From positions 1 through 45,722 of IMG/VR virus record IMGVR_UViG_3300044823_000144: a stretch of DNA of 45,722 nucleotides. One strand, 5' to 3'. The position numbers were made by a program, and so were the translations under genes. Every line of letters starts with the position of its first letter. Position 1 is the first letter of the stretch. The notes under the pieces were generated by a model. The model did no database searches and was not told where the DNA came from. It was given only the letters and a program-made list of their open reading frames with translations. Below, piece after piece: positions 14,524-23,082 of the stretch. This DNA is from a virus.

Positions 14524-14902
14524 GGAAAGCAACGCAAAATGGTATACCAAAAATAGGGGATATTCACTATCCAAAAGCAGGACGTGGAGAAAAGACCGCC
14601 CCAAAGAGAATGCAGAAACACAACGACTGTGGGCATTGGGGATTAAGGTAAAAGTGTTCACTCACTATGGCCCCAACAAAGAAGTTCGATGTTCTTGGGA
14701 AGGCTGTATGGTCACTGATTTAGACATGCTTTCTTTAGACCACATTAACAACGATGGTGCGCAGCAACGCAAGTCGGGATTTCCAAGTGGTAAGAATCTC
14801 TATAGGAAACTTATGAACGATGGTTACCCGGCGGGTTTCCAAACCATGTGCATGAATCATCAGCATAAAAAGCTACAACTCAAGCACAGAGGGGAAATCT
14901 AA
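14513..14902 (+). CDS. HNH-like homing endonuclease (129 aa), TTG start
   Basis: The core reads CSWEGC, then LSLDHINNDGAQQRK and YRKLMNDGYPAGFQTMCMNHQHKK, which fits an HNH nuclease with DH and CxNH motifs. The start is TTG at 14513 with an excellent GGAGGAG 7 bases upstream. It is AT-richer than its neighbours. The stop overlaps the next ATG (TAATG). It is the second endonuclease inside the glycosylation cassette and of a different HNH subtype from the one at 13307. Confidence 0.75.
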   Translation: MGHRESNAKWYTKNRGYSLSKSRTWRKDRPKENAETQRLWALGIKVKVFTHYGPNKEVRCSWEGCMVTDLDMLSLDHINNDGAQQRKSGFPSGKNLYRKLMNDGYPAGFQTMCMNHQHKKLQLKHRGEI

Positions 14903-15648
14903 TGAGCTACCGTGACGACATCTCCATCATGATTCCAGTATCAGTTATACCATCTCACCCGCTGACTCATGTGTTGGATTGGACAATAGCTTCGGCACGG
15001 AGCCATCTTTTTAGCGCACCGATCTATTTAATGTTCGACGGTGTGAGAGTGGAGCAGGCTGACCGCAAAGAAGCTTACGAGGAGTTCAAGCGGCGTCTTG
15101 TGTTCCCGCCATGGGCTGGACCAGTACATAGGGTTGAGTTCGCCACGTTCAATCACCAAGCATCAATGCTTCGAGAGGCACTCAAACAAGTGACAACGCC
15201 TTTGGTGTTGTTTTTGGAGAGCGACTGGCTGCTGCTTGAGCCCATACCTTGGGACGCCATGGCGCAGACCATACTGGAGCGGCAGGCGGATGTGATCAGG
15301 CTGCACCAAGACGCCGCCATCCACCCGGAGCACGCCCATTTGTTCCTTGAGCACACGGAGATCAATGGCATTCCGTTGCGCAAGATGAAAGTCTTCTGGG
15401 CTCAGCCACACCTTGCCTATACGGATTGGTACAGAAAGCAACTGGCGGAGAAGTTCACCTCCTATTGCAGGTGCTTCATCGAGGACAGGCTGTATGGGAT
15501 CAACCTCGACACGCCTTGGGAGGACAACAAGGTTTTCATGTACGATCCTCCGGGCACGCTGAAGAGAGTAAGCCATACGGACGGCAGGGGCAAGGACGAG
15601 ACCGGGGCTCCGTTGGTTACCAAGTGGGAAGAGAAGCAGGTGTTCTGA
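14902..15648 (+). CDS. Glycosyltransferase-like protein, GT-A/family 2 type (248 aa)
   Basis: The N-terminus ISIMIPVSVIPSHP and the segment TTPLVLFLESDWLL (about 97-110) resemble the nucleotide-binding core and acidic metal-binding motif of GT-A transferases. Mid-region residues (IRLHQDAAIHPEH, FWAQPHLAYTDW) are compatible with an acceptor-binding half. The start overlaps the HNH stop; its stop overlaps the FkbM gene start (TGATG). The exact family is less certain than for its neighbours. Confidence 0.65.
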   Translation: MSYRDDISIMIPVSVIPSHPLTHVLDWTIASARSHLFSAPIYLMFDGVRVEQADRKEAYEEFKRRLVFPPWAGPVHRVEFATFNHQASMLREALKQVTTPLVLFLESDWLLLEPIPWDAMAQTILERQADVIRLHQDAAIHPEHAHLFLEHTEINGIPLRKMKVFWAQPHLAYTDWYRKQLAEKFTSYCRCFIEDRLYGINLDTPWEDNKVFMYDPPGTLKRVSHTDGRGKDETGAPLVTKWEEKQVF

Positions 15649-16382
15649 TGGATACGTTCACGAAACTGGATGAAGCAAAGTGGTCGCGGCGCATGATTGG
15701 CGGGCAATGGGTTTTTGTCCCGTCGTTTGAAGACCCGAACGATCTTGAGCATTGGGAGATATCCACCTATCTCTCCATGCAATCGCTGCTCAAGCCCGGC
15801 ATGCTGTTCTACGAGATCGGTGCGTACACGGGCTGGTGCGATGTTCCCATCACCCGCTTTGTGGGCGGAGCGGAAAACATGGTGCTCGTGGAGCCCAATC
15901 CGATTAACTGGCCGAACATTAAAGCAACTCTGGAAAAGAACTCTTGCGGAATCCCGCGAGCGACATTCATGGGATTTGCGGGAACCGACGAGAAGTTTTT
16001 ATCCCCGGTGGTTCATAATGGATACCCCACCGAGCCTGACTATGGTAAGCTGATGGAGGTGTGCTCCTTCAGGTTGCTGGACGAGCAGGGGAATAAAGAC
16101 AACACCGCTTGCATCACGCTGGATAATCTTGTTGCGCTTTGCGGAGCGCCGGACGCAATCAACGTGGATGTCGAGGGAGCGGCCCTCATCGTGCTCCAGT
16201 CGGCCACACAGACTTTGCGCAGGTATCGTCCCATGATCTGGGTCAGCATCCACCCAATCACCTTGCGGGAGACTACCAAACTCCTTCCTCCGGAAGAGGG
16301 CGTGCACAACTACCTGAAGCAATATGGCTACCGGGGAACGTTCCTCGGGAAAGACCACGAGGAGCACTGGGTTTATGTCTGA
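15648..16382 (+). CDS. FkbM-family SAM-dependent methyltransferase (244 aa)
   Basis: SAM-binding motif I is LFYEIGAYTGWCDVPITRFV (about 52-71), followed by acidic VLVEPNP (motif II). Later INVDVEGAALIVLQSA and WVSIHPI match the C-terminal motifs of FkbM O-methyltransferases, which usually methylate sugars. The start at 15648 overlaps the previous stop (TGATG); a longer frame upstream lies inside the previous gene. It overlaps the next start by 8 bases. Likely role: methyl-capping of the glycan made by this cassette. Confidence 0.8.
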   Translation: MDTFTKLDEAKWSRRMIGGQWVFVPSFEDPNDLEHWEISTYLSMQSLLKPGMLFYEIGAYTGWCDVPITRFVGGAENMVLVEPNPINWPNIKATLEKNSCGIPRATFMGFAGTDEKFLSPVVHNGYPTEPDYGKLMEVCSFRLLDEQGNKDNTACITLDNLVALCGAPDAINVDVEGAALIVLQSATQTLRRYRPMIWVSIHPITLRETTKLLPPEEGVHNYLKQYGYRGTFLGKDHEEHWVYV

Positions 16383-17484
16383 TGCCACCATCATTCTATG
16401 CTGCTACAACCGGGCGAGGCAGCTTGACCGGACGCTGGAAAGCATAGCGGCGCAGGACTACACCGACGTGGATACCATTGTTGTTGAAGACGGCAACGAT
16501 GGTCGGACGGAAGAGATTGCCCGCAAATGGGGAGCCATCTACATCCACCATGAACGAGCCGACGAGTGGCCTACGTTCCAAAGCATTTCGTTGATCCGCA
16601 ACATCGGCATCAGGGCGGCGCAAACGCCTGTCATTATACTGCAAGATGCGGAGATGATGTATGAGAACAAAGATGCTGTGAGCAACTTGATCGGTTCTTT
16701 ATGGGTTCAGCGGCTAGGAAATTCTCCCGATAAAATGGTTGCAGCGGGCATGGTAAAATCGCTGGATAGGTGGGGCGCATTTGAGCGGTGGTTCACGCAT
16801 CCCACATATTGCCCCAACTCGGCGGGCGGAAGCCCTCGCGCCATGATGCGGCAGACAGTGCTGGAGATGGGTGGATTCGAGGAGCGGTTCTTTGGGTACG
16901 GATTCGAGGACAACTACTTCACTTGGCTCATGCTGAAGAAAACATCCCTCGTCTATATCCCGAGCGTCGTGGCCGCCCACCAGTGGCACGAGCCCACGGG
17001 CGGAGCCTACGAGCCGATCACAGGCTCATCCAACGAAGCGTTGGTTCACCGATTGACTTCGGAAATATCATGGCACGCCATGCCGCCTGTTGCCAATCTT
17101 CCTATACCCACGTATGAATCAGTAAGCTACGATGAGGTAAGGAAGCTCGTCCAAGCCGCCGTGCCTTTGTTTGCAAACGGCGATTGGCAAAGCTGGGCAC
17201 AAGCCTACTTGCAAGATGACCATGGCGACATCAACGCTTCCAGCGTGGCGCGGTACAAAGCAGCATCCGCAGCGCCGCATGACAGGGAAGAGCATGTCGC
17301 CATGCGTGCTGCGCAAGCGGCATGGGCATTGGAATGGATTGACCGCTGCGATGCGGAGTGTGCGTTGCATCCCGAACGCGCAGCACGCATCCGATTGTGC
17401 GGGGAAAATTTCACAGCCGACGCCTACCTGTCTGTGGAGATCGGCAACCGGGTTCTGAATGGCGAAGAAGTACGCCTCTGGTAA
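16375..17484 (+). CDS. Family 2 glycosyltransferase with galactosyltransferase-like C-terminal motif (369 aa)
   Basis: MSDATIILCCYNRARQLDRT is the standard GT2 opening. VDTIVVEDGNDG and IILQDAEMM (DXE-type metal site, about 90-98) form the GT-A core. MGGFEERFFGYGFEDNYF (about 168-185) matches the catalytic segment of polypeptide-GalNAc/chondroitin-type transferases. A helical C-terminal third (about 260-369) is unrecognised. The start overlaps the FkbM stop. This is one of the clearest sugar transferases here. Confidence 0.82.
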   Translation: MSDATIILCCYNRARQLDRTLESIAAQDYTDVDTIVVEDGNDGRTEEIARKWGAIYIHHERADEWPTFQSISLIRNIGIRAAQTPVIILQDAEMMYENKDAVSNLIGSLWVQRLGNSPDKMVAAGMVKSLDRWGAFERWFTHPTYCPNSAGGSPRAMMRQTVLEMGGFEERFFGYGFEDNYFTWLMLKKTSLVYIPSVVAAHQWHEPTGGAYEPITGSSNEALVHRLTSEISWHAMPPVANLPIPTYESVSYDEVRKLVQAAVPLFANGDWQSWAQAYLQDDHGDINASSVARYKAASAAPHDREEHVAMRAAQAAWALEWIDRCDAECALHPERAARIRLCGENFTADAYLSVEIGNRVLNGEEVRLW

Positions 17485-17492
17485 GGAGAACT

Positions 17493-18263
17493 ATGTCAAA
17501 CAATAAGTTGCATCACGATTACGTTTGGTCTCGCATGAGGAGGGAACATCCTGAGTTCACTCACGACCATGACGTTTTTGACGACGACTATGCGGTTGAG
17601 ACTTTGCTGCTCGGAGAATACATAGGCTTCAAGCCGTTCGCCGGGGCCAAAGTAATGGACATCGGCGCGAACGTCGGCATCCTCACGGCTTTCTGGGCGC
17701 TGAATGGGTGCGATGTGACTTCCTACGAAGCCGATCCCGTCACCTACGGCATCCTCGTGGGCATGTTGGAGAAGACTCGGCTCCGATGGTTTCACCACGA
17801 CGGGGGGAATGAGCATTACGATGGTGTTCAAGCCATCAACGCCGCGGTCTACAAATACGACGGCACCATACCTTTCCTCGGAGCTACGGGCGGCATAGGA
17901 AATCCGCTGCGGAACGGAGCCATACAGGTTGCGGACATGGGCGACAAGCGATTGGACGCTCCGTCCACTCCCTGTGTCACATTGGCTACGGCGCTCGGAA
18001 CCACGGTCTGGAACTGCGTTAAGTTCGACATTGAAGGAGCGGAGTTCGAGACGCTGCTGGCGGTTCCGATTGAAACCCTGCGGAATCAAGTAAAGTATAT
18101 GCAGGTGGAACTCCACAACGGCTGGGCCGATGGCGTGCTGTACAAGAAGCTTATCGACAAGCTGGAATCGGTGTACGATGTCAGCGGACCTGTCAACGGC
18201 AATGACGCCGAATCCGCGGAATGGATCGGGAGGTACCATTGGGTGCAATGCAAAGGGAAGTAG
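17493..18263 (+). CDS. FkbM-like methyltransferase (256 aa)
   Basis: Motif I is AKVMDIGANVGILTAFWALN (about 51-70), then VTSYEADPVTYGIL (motif II). CVKFDIEGAEFETLLAVP and YMQVELHN are the characteristic FkbM C-terminal motifs. AAGGAG is 4 bases before the ATG at 17493, and the gene is separated from the previous stop by 8 bases. It is only distantly similar to the FkbM gene at 15648, so the two probably modify different positions. Confidence 0.8.
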   Translation: MSNNKLHHDYVWSRMRREHPEFTHDHDVFDDDYAVETLLLGEYIGFKPFAGAKVMDIGANVGILTAFWALNGCDVTSYEADPVTYGILVGMLEKTRLRWFHHDGGNEHYDGVQAINAAVYKYDGTIPFLGATGGIGNPLRNGAIQVADMGDKRLDAPSTPCVTLATALGTTVWNCVKFDIEGAEFETLLAVPIETLRNQVKYMQVELHNGWADGVLYKKLIDKLESVYDVSGPVNGNDAESAEWIGRYHWVQCKGK

Positions 18264-19180
18264 TTTTCGTCCCAACCTATCATCGGAGCGCATTCCTGTG
18301 GTGCTGCCTTGAGGCTATCCGCAAGGCGGAGCCCGATATCCAGATCATCGTGCAGCCCGACAGGGGCACCGAGGAACTGGAAGTTTGCAACAGGTTCAGG
18401 GCGGAGCAACGATTCGTGACGAAGCACACTTACCACGGAAATAGCTTCAACATGATGGAAGGACTGCGCTATTGCTGCGAAGCGGGATACGACCGGGTGT
18501 TCGTGGTTGAGGACGATTGTATTGTTGATCCCACGTTCTTCGGATGGGCTAGGAATGCACTGGACAATCCCAAACCGTGGATGGGTGCGCCGTTCGCAGC
18601 GAGCGGCTGGATGTATAGTCCGGATATGCCGGACGAGGAAGGGCCGGATGTGCTGCTTAACTGGTATTTGTCCGTATGCTCGGCTATTCCCCGCCGCAGC
18701 TTAGAGCGGATCACAGTGCACGCACAGCACAACTACTACGTCAATATGAAAAAGTATGTGGACGAGACTTTTCCCCGAGACCCGCAAGTCGGAACCATGC
18801 ATTACGAGCAGGACGGGCTGATACTGAGAATAGCGAACTCGGCTGGGGAGAGGTTCGCATGGCCACGCAAGCCAAGGGCTCTTCATCTGGGCTGGACTGG
18901 GTACCACATGCCTCATGGCAAGATGCCGCAAGCGGAATTAAGGAAACAAGTGCTGGTTGTGAAGATGGCTATAGAGAACCCGGAAATCCTGAGGCAGTTG
19001 ATGGCCGGAAGCGAGCCGCCCGCTGTAGGGGAATGCCGTTCCTGCGGCAGGGCATTGGTAAGCACGAACAAAAAAGCAGCGATGGTGTGCGTCGGCTGCT
19101 TTCACAAGCAGAATCCAAACGCTCCTATCGCTGCCAAATCCCACTATTACATTAAACGTTCAGAGGAAGCACAGCCGTGA
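18239..19180 (+). CDS. Glycosyltransferase (GT-A) with C-terminal zinc ribbon (about 313 aa)
   Basis: The core reads VVFVPTYHRSAFLWCCLEAI, then YDRVFVVEDDCIVDPTFFGW, with VEDDC as the DXD metal site. Residues near the C-terminus (CRSCGRAL and CVGCF) form a four-cysteine ribbon, an unusual appendage on a glycosyltransferase. Start choice is uncertain: TTG at 18239 has GGGAGG at ideal spacing; ATG at 18248 (MQREVVF) and 18221 are alternatives. Its 3' end overlaps the convergent minus-strand gene by 29 bases. It is the last gene of the plus-strand arm. Confidence 0.75.
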   Translation: MGAMQREVVFVPTYHRSAFLWCCLEAIRKAEPDIQIIVQPDRGTEELEVCNRFRAEQRFVTKHTYHGNSFNMMEGLRYCCEAGYDRVFVVEDDCIVDPTFFGWARNALDNPKPWMGAPFAASGWMYSPDMPDEEGPDVLLNWYLSVCSAIPRRSLERITVHAQHNYYVNMKKYVDETFPRDPQVGTMHYEQDGLILRIANSAGERFAWPRKPRALHLGWTGYHMPHGKMPQAELRKQVLVVKMAIENPEILRQLMAGSEPPAVGECRSCGRALVSTNKKAAMVCVGCFHKQNPNAPIAAKSHYYIKRSEEAQP

Positions 19181-19631
19181 ACTGGATCGTGTCGTTCTGC
19201 ATCGCCACGGGCACGACTCCGCCGAACTCGACCATCGGACCTGATGCACCCGACGCGCCGTTTGACGGGACAAGCACGTGCAGCTTGCCGACGCTGCGGT
19301 CAACCACGTAGGTGTAGCCGCTCGGAGGGTTAGCCGCCGACCAGACATCGACTTCCGTAGGAAGCAACACAACATCGCCGAGTACGCTATCCTTTGCTGT
19401 TCCGGTATAGGAACTGGGTATGACTGCGTTGCCCACGAGTCCCGTGGACGCCGAGTATCCGGCTCCGCTCTGTACGGATGTCCAATCCAGCGGGAATCCA
19501 CCAGCAGGATAGATGTTCGCAGTCCCCGTAGGGCCGATACTGATGGTTCCCCTCAGGATGATGTTCCGCTGGGTGTTGTCCACGCCCTGCGGCCATGCAA
19601 ATAATTTGATCGTTGCTTTTGAGTTAGCCAT
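19152..19631 (-). CDS. Putative virion protein, Gly/Ser/Thr-rich (159 aa)
   Basis: Starts MANSKATIKLFAWPQGVDN with AGGAG 5 bases upstream of the ATG at 19631. The sequence is rich in Gly, Ser, Thr and Val with alternating hydrophobicity, as in phage beta-structured tail or decoration proteins, and ends IQFTAVLPLNV. It is the last gene of the minus-strand arm, after the tail fibre and a membrane protein. It could be a fibre tip, decoration or head protein; none is recognised. Confidence 0.5.
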   Translation of the reverse strand: MANSKATIKLFAWPQGVDNTQRNIILRGTISIGPTGTANIYPAGGFPLDWTSVQSGAGYSASTGLVGNAVIPSSYTGTAKDSVLGDVVLLPTEVDVWSAANPPSGYTYVVDRSVGKLHVLVPSNGASGASGPMVEFGGVVPVAMQNDTIQFTAVLPLNV

Positions 19632-19749
19632 AATGGCTCCTAATTTGTCTGGGAGGGAACACAGGGTACCTTCCTCAGGATTTGATCCGGGGCGTCGGCT
19701 CCTCGCCCAAGGGCTTGCGCCCCACCCCATCTACCTATGACTGCCGTAG
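19632..19749 (-). ncRNA. Structured leader of the last minus-strand gene
   Basis: This 118-base gap holds GGGGCG...CGCCCC (19689-19694 with 19718-19723) enclosing a GCCC/GGGC pair, and a second weaker hairpin (GGAGG...CCTTCC) near 19650-19675. On the minus strand this gives two stems before the AGGAG of the gene at 19631. It may be a regulated or stabilising leader. A tRNA was considered and not supported. Confidence 0.35.
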
Positions 19750-20103
19750 TCAGGATTTGCTGGCCATGATGTCGCAGAGGGTGCTGATTTTGCCGCTCAT
19801 CTCGGCTTGGCTGATCTCCATGCGCCCAAGGATGTCGTTGGTCTTGACCGATTCCGTTTCGATATGCTCCAAGTGGTTAGTCGCCTGAACAACGGTTGCT
19901 TGCTCGATCTTGTCTAGCTTCTGGAGAGCATCAGCGGTTTTGTCAGCGGCGATTTTGAAAGCCTTGCGCATAACCCACGTTCCTAGACCGATAAGGATCG
20001 AAAGAAGGGTTGTGACACACAGGACCGCCCAGTGCAGAAGCGTGACAATATCATCATGCGACAGGTGGTTGAGTTGCTGTAGAGTGGCATAGAGTCTGAT
20101 CAC
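19750..20103 (-). CDS. Single-pass membrane protein with coiled coil (117 aa), holin- or tail-associated candidate
   Basis: One strong transmembrane helix (about 22-45, TLLHWAVLCVTTLLSILIGL and following) precedes a basic stop-transfer (VMRKAFK) and a long soluble helical region (about 48-110) with heptad-like Leu/Ile/Met spacing. The start is GTG at 20103, two bases after the tail-fibre stop. Such a layout occurs in phage holins of the N-out/C-in single-helix type and in DUF2730-like proteins. No endolysin was found nearby, so the lysis role is a guess. Confidence 0.5.
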   Translation of the reverse strand: MIRLYATLQQLNHLSHDDIVTLLHWAVLCVTTLLSILIGLGTWVMRKAFKIAADKTADALQKLDKIEQATVVQATNHLEHIETESVKTNDILGRMEISQAEMSGKISTLCDIMASKS

Positions 20104-20105
20104 CT

Positions 20106-22175
20106 TTACACCCTGCCCTGTTTCAGGACTTCGATCTCAGCCTTGAGTTGTTTTACCGCGTTAACCAAGGCGGCAATGATTGGACGGTCGTCGAAAGAAA
20201 GATATCCTTCCCCTTCCGTGCCAGTGACAGCTTCAGGTATCGCTTTCTGTACGTCCTGTGCGGTGAAGCCGACGAAAACCTGTCCATCGGGGAATCCTGT
20301 ATGCTTCTGTCCGGCCTTGTTCCAAGTGTAGCTGACGGGATTGATGGCGAGTATTTTGTCCAAGCCGCCTGCATAGGGCTTCGTTTCCTTCAACCGCTCG
20401 TCCGATGTCCCGCTGAAAGTCGTGACAATGCCACCCTTTGTGGCGATGGATGTCGGCGTGAGGGCGGTCTGCGTGATGCCCGCGCTGGAGCTTACGGTGA
20501 ACACACCGGACTTGACCGACCAACTTGTGCCTGTGATGTCGTTTCCGCTGCCAGCGTTGGCTATGAGGAGAACCGGAGCAGTGTCGCCACCATTAATAAG
20601 TTCCAGTTTCACCAATCCCCCAACCGCGCTATAAGCATAATTGTCTAAGTCGGCAACATACAACGCCGGATAAGCTCCTGATGTGATGTTGTTGATGATC
20701 CGCACGACGGGCGTGGTTGGGGTACCGTTTCCCGTCACAACTACAGAACTTGTATTCCCCGCCGTGGTCACGGCCAAGGAAGCCACAGTGACCGCAGCGG
20801 TGCCAGTGAAGCTTCCGCTCAACGCTGCTCCGTTAATGGTAGTCGCCGCAAGGGTTCCGACAGTCGTAGTGCCCGTGAAGTTGGCGGTCGTGGCGTTCAC
20901 GGTGCCAGATTTGTTGCCTTGAATATTGTTGCCGATATCGACCACGCCAGTAGAATCCCTGCTGATGCCCGTGTCGGTGCCCAGCATGTAGACGCTGGTC
21001 GATGGAATCTGGATGCCGTCATCCAAGACCGAAGCTGCCAAGACTCCCGCGACTGAGATGCCTATTCCTGCTGCTGGGGGTGAGCCGACGCTGGACTCCA
21101 AGTACAAACCAGTGGTCGTGGCGGAAGAGAAGCTGAGAGATGGCGCAGCGGCGGTGCCACTGGCTATTTCCACTACTCCCGTGAAAGTTGGGGATGCGGA
21201 GGGCGCTGCACCCGTAACCTGTGCCACGGTATAATCTGCGGTCGTAGCGACGACAGCGCCTACACGCCCAAAAACACTGGACACTGGCACACCCGCGTTT
21301 GCTCCAATTGGCGTGTGACAATGGCTGTAATGATTGGTGCCGTCGTAATAGATGGTCACTGTGCAGTTGGCGCTGACTGTGACCACGATTTTGCAAACCA
21401 AAGTATCGTTAGCGAGGATAGTGATGCCGGGTTGCACACTTTCAAATGTGTACAGATTCACGCCCGTCCCGTTCTGGGAGATTGTAATTGGTGAACCGGA
21501 AGTGTCGAATAGCGGTGTCTCAACGCCGCCAGAGGAACGCTTTAAGACCTGAGCGTAAGCGGTTGTGGTTCCAGTAGCGATGTTTACTTGCATATAAACA
21601 TCCCACTGCCAATTGCCTGCCGGGACAAGCGTCAGGTCTGGGTACCCGCCGACTGTATAGAACGACTCCAGAGTGAACGGAGAGGTGCCCACGGTGATCG
21701 CTGACGCCGTGCTGTGCTCCACGCTTGTGTCCACGGTAGTTGCCCACGTCTTGTGCGAGAAGGTGGCTGTGTTGTTGAAATACAGAATTTGGTTCGTTCC
21801 GCCCGGTCCAAACACGGGCGTCCAATTAACGCCGTCGTAAATCAGAGCTTGCCCGGCAGAGGGTACCGGGGCATAAACGAGCGGAATGCTTTGGAGCTTG
21901 GCAACGGTGAAATCCGCGTCTGTGGCGGTGAGATCGCCGCTGACACTCGATCCGGCAACCGAAGTGGTGCCCGAGTAAACAGCCAACTGCCCCGATACTC
22001 CGGGGCCGACGGTGCCTCCGCCGATGGGGGCGGAGCCTGAAGAAGTCAAGGCAGTGAGTTCGCCCGTCGTGGAATCCGCATAAAGTAAGATTGTGCCGGA
22101 AGGTGGCGTCGCCGGAGCGGGCTGCTCAGGAAAGCTGATGACCGATCCGAGTACAAGAGATGTTTGCTGGCTCAT
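20106..22175 (-). CDS. Tail fibre/appendage with C-terminal S74 intramolecular chaperone (689 aa)
   Basis: The C-terminal ~100 residues form a Peptidase_S74 domain: SDERLKE (591-597), then LDKILAINPVSYTWN, FVGFTAQDVQKAIPEAV, and a coiled-coil tail VKQLKAEIEVLKQ. In known phages this domain trimerises the fibre and cuts itself off at the Ser of the SD motif, with the conserved Lys in the dyad. The rest is Gly/Thr/Ser/Val-rich beta structure typical of fibres, with a globular region about 130-285 (FSHKTWATT to HYSHCHTPI). It is probably a receptor-binding fibre or spike. Confidence 0.85.
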   Translation of the reverse strand: MSQQTSLVLGSVISFPEQPAPATPPSGTILLYADSTTGELTALTSSGSAPIGGGTVGPGVSGQLAVYSGTTSVAGSSVSGDLTATDADFTVAKLQSIPLVYAPVPSAGQALIYDGVNWTPVFGPGGTNQILYFNNTATFSHKTWATTVDTSVEHSTASAITVGTSPFTLESFYTVGGYPDLTLVPAGNWQWDVYMQVNIATGTTTAYAQVLKRSSGGVETPLFDTSGSPITISQNGTGVNLYTFESVQPGITILANDTLVCKIVVTVSANCTVTIYYDGTNHYSHCHTPIGANAGVPVSSVFGRVGAVVATTADYTVAQVTGAAPSASPTFTGVVEIASGTAAAPSLSFSSATTTGLYLESSVGSPPAAGIGISVAGVLAASVLDDGIQIPSTSVYMLGTDTGISRDSTGVVDIGNNIQGNKSGTVNATTANFTGTTTVGTLAATTINGAALSGSFTGTAAVTVASLAVTTAGNTSSVVVTGNGTPTTPVVRIINNITSGAYPALYVADLDNYAYSAVGGLVKLELINGGDTAPVLLIANAGSGNDITGTSWSVKSGVFTVSSSAGITQTALTPTSIATKGGIVTTFSGTSDERLKETKPYAGGLDKILAINPVSYTWNKAGQKHTGFPDGQVFVGFTAQDVQKAIPEAVTGTEGEGYLSFDDRPIIAALVNAVKQLKAEIEVLKQGRV

Positions 22176-22184
22176 CTAAGCTCC

Positions 22185-22880
22185 TTAGGCGCTTACCTTG
22201 CCGATAATCGTCGGGCTCGACCCGCCGACCACGGTGCCGCAACTGAGGCGGTAGAACCTCGCGCTGCTGTTCTGGACTTGCAGGAAGCCGCCCGTCTGGA
22301 CGCCAGCGGCGACAGAAGCCACGGTGGCGACATCGTAATACGTCTGGTCGTCGTCCGAATCTTGAAGTGTGACTACGACTGAAGTCGGGAGGCTGGGGAA
22401 GCTGACCTGCGCGGTAACTGTGCGTGCCTGATCGATCCGTGGATCATTAAAAGGCACGGTAACCTGCAAAGAAATCAAACTGGATGTCAGGGCATCCGCC
22501 GTTTCGGCGACCGGGAGAACCACGGTACCCGCCCCCGCTGCGCTGGCGATTGTGCCCACGGCATTCACGGTGTAGGCTATTGTGCCTGTGCTCAGATCGC
22601 CCGTTGTGAATCCCGAGACGCCCGTGACAGTAGCGCCGACAGCATTGATGCTGGAATTGCTCGCGCCTTGCACGGTGATAAGCTGGGCAGTTGTTGGCGG
22701 GACTCCCGCTGTCAGCCCCACCGTGATCGTCACGGTATTCACCGAGGCGCTGATATTCGTAATGTTGGCGAGTGTCGGGCTGGTCGTGGCACTATACGTT
22801 CCAAAGAGGTATTGCGGCCTGCCGGGTACCAAAAGCGGACGGTTGGCGAGGCTTGCTGGAAGGGTCAAAAATGCTGGCAT
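22185..22880 (-). CDS. Beta-rich virion protein (231 aa)
   Basis: Begins MPAFLTLPASLANRPL with AGGAG 7 bases upstream. It is Thr/Val/Ala/Gly-rich, and residues about 40-125 (ITNISASVNTVTITVGL, ITVQGASNSSINAVGATV) resemble the beta modules of the large tail proteins further along this operon. The C-terminal part contains a YDVATVASV segment. A fibre-associated or decoration protein is likely; function is not established. It is preceded on the other strand by the antisense unit at 22921-23187. Confidence 0.55.
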   Translation of the reverse strand: MPAFLTLPASLANRPLLVPGRPQYLFGTYSATTSPTLANITNISASVNTVTITVGLTAGVPPTTAQLITVQGASNSSINAVGATVTGVSGFTTGDLSTGTIAYTVNAVGTIASAAGAGTVVLPVAETADALTSSLISLQVTVPFNDPRIDQARTVTAQVSFPSLPTSVVVTLQDSDDDQTYYDVATVASVAAGVQTGGFLQVQNSSARFYRLSCGTVVGGSSPTIIGKVSA

Positions 22881-22920
22881 TGTATTCTCCTGTCTAAGGA
22901 ACTGAAATTCATCTTTTCTC

Positions 22921-22948
22921 TTGACATCCGCCCGCTACCGAGTATCTT
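22921..22948 (+). promoter_or_regulatory. Plus-strand sigma70-like promoter with perfect -35
   Basis: TTGACA (22921-22926), a 16-base spacer, and TATCTT (22943-22948, 4/6). TAGGGTA follows, as after the promoter at 6420. The predicted start falls at the Shine-Dalgarno of the ORF at 22964, so the leader would be very short. Confidence 0.5.
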
Positions 22949-22963
22949 AGGGTAGGAGGCTTT

Positions 22964-23074
22964 ATGCTCTTTGCTTACTTAAAATTCGCTTCGTTCTCGA
23001 TAAAAGCGTTCTTCGCCGTCGTGCTGGGTTTGGCGCTGCTCATGGGCGGCTGCTTGTTCATCGTCACGCGCTAG
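22964..23074 (+). CDS. Small membrane peptide (36 aa), first of an antisense pair
   Basis: MLFAYLKFASFSIKAFFAVV begins the peptide; a hydrophobic helix (about 15-35) ends GLALLMGGCLFIVTR. Cys30 after LMGG is a weak lipobox-like site. The ribosome site is a perfect AGGAGG 4 bases before the ATG, within TAGGAGGCTTTATGCT, which is repeated exactly before the second ORF. A promoter with perfect TTGACA lies directly upstream. It is on the opposite strand to the flanking virion genes. Function unknown; lysis, spanin-like or host-membrane roles are possible. Confidence 0.6.
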   Translation: MLFAYLKFASFSIKAFFAVVLGLALLMGGCLFIVTR

Positions 23075-23082
23075 GAGGCTTT

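Noticed and set aside
19640-19740. tRNA-like sequence upstream of the last minus-strand gene
   Set aside because: There is a GGATCAAATCC stretch similar to a T-arm, but the stem does not pair properly and no anticodon or acceptor stems fit.
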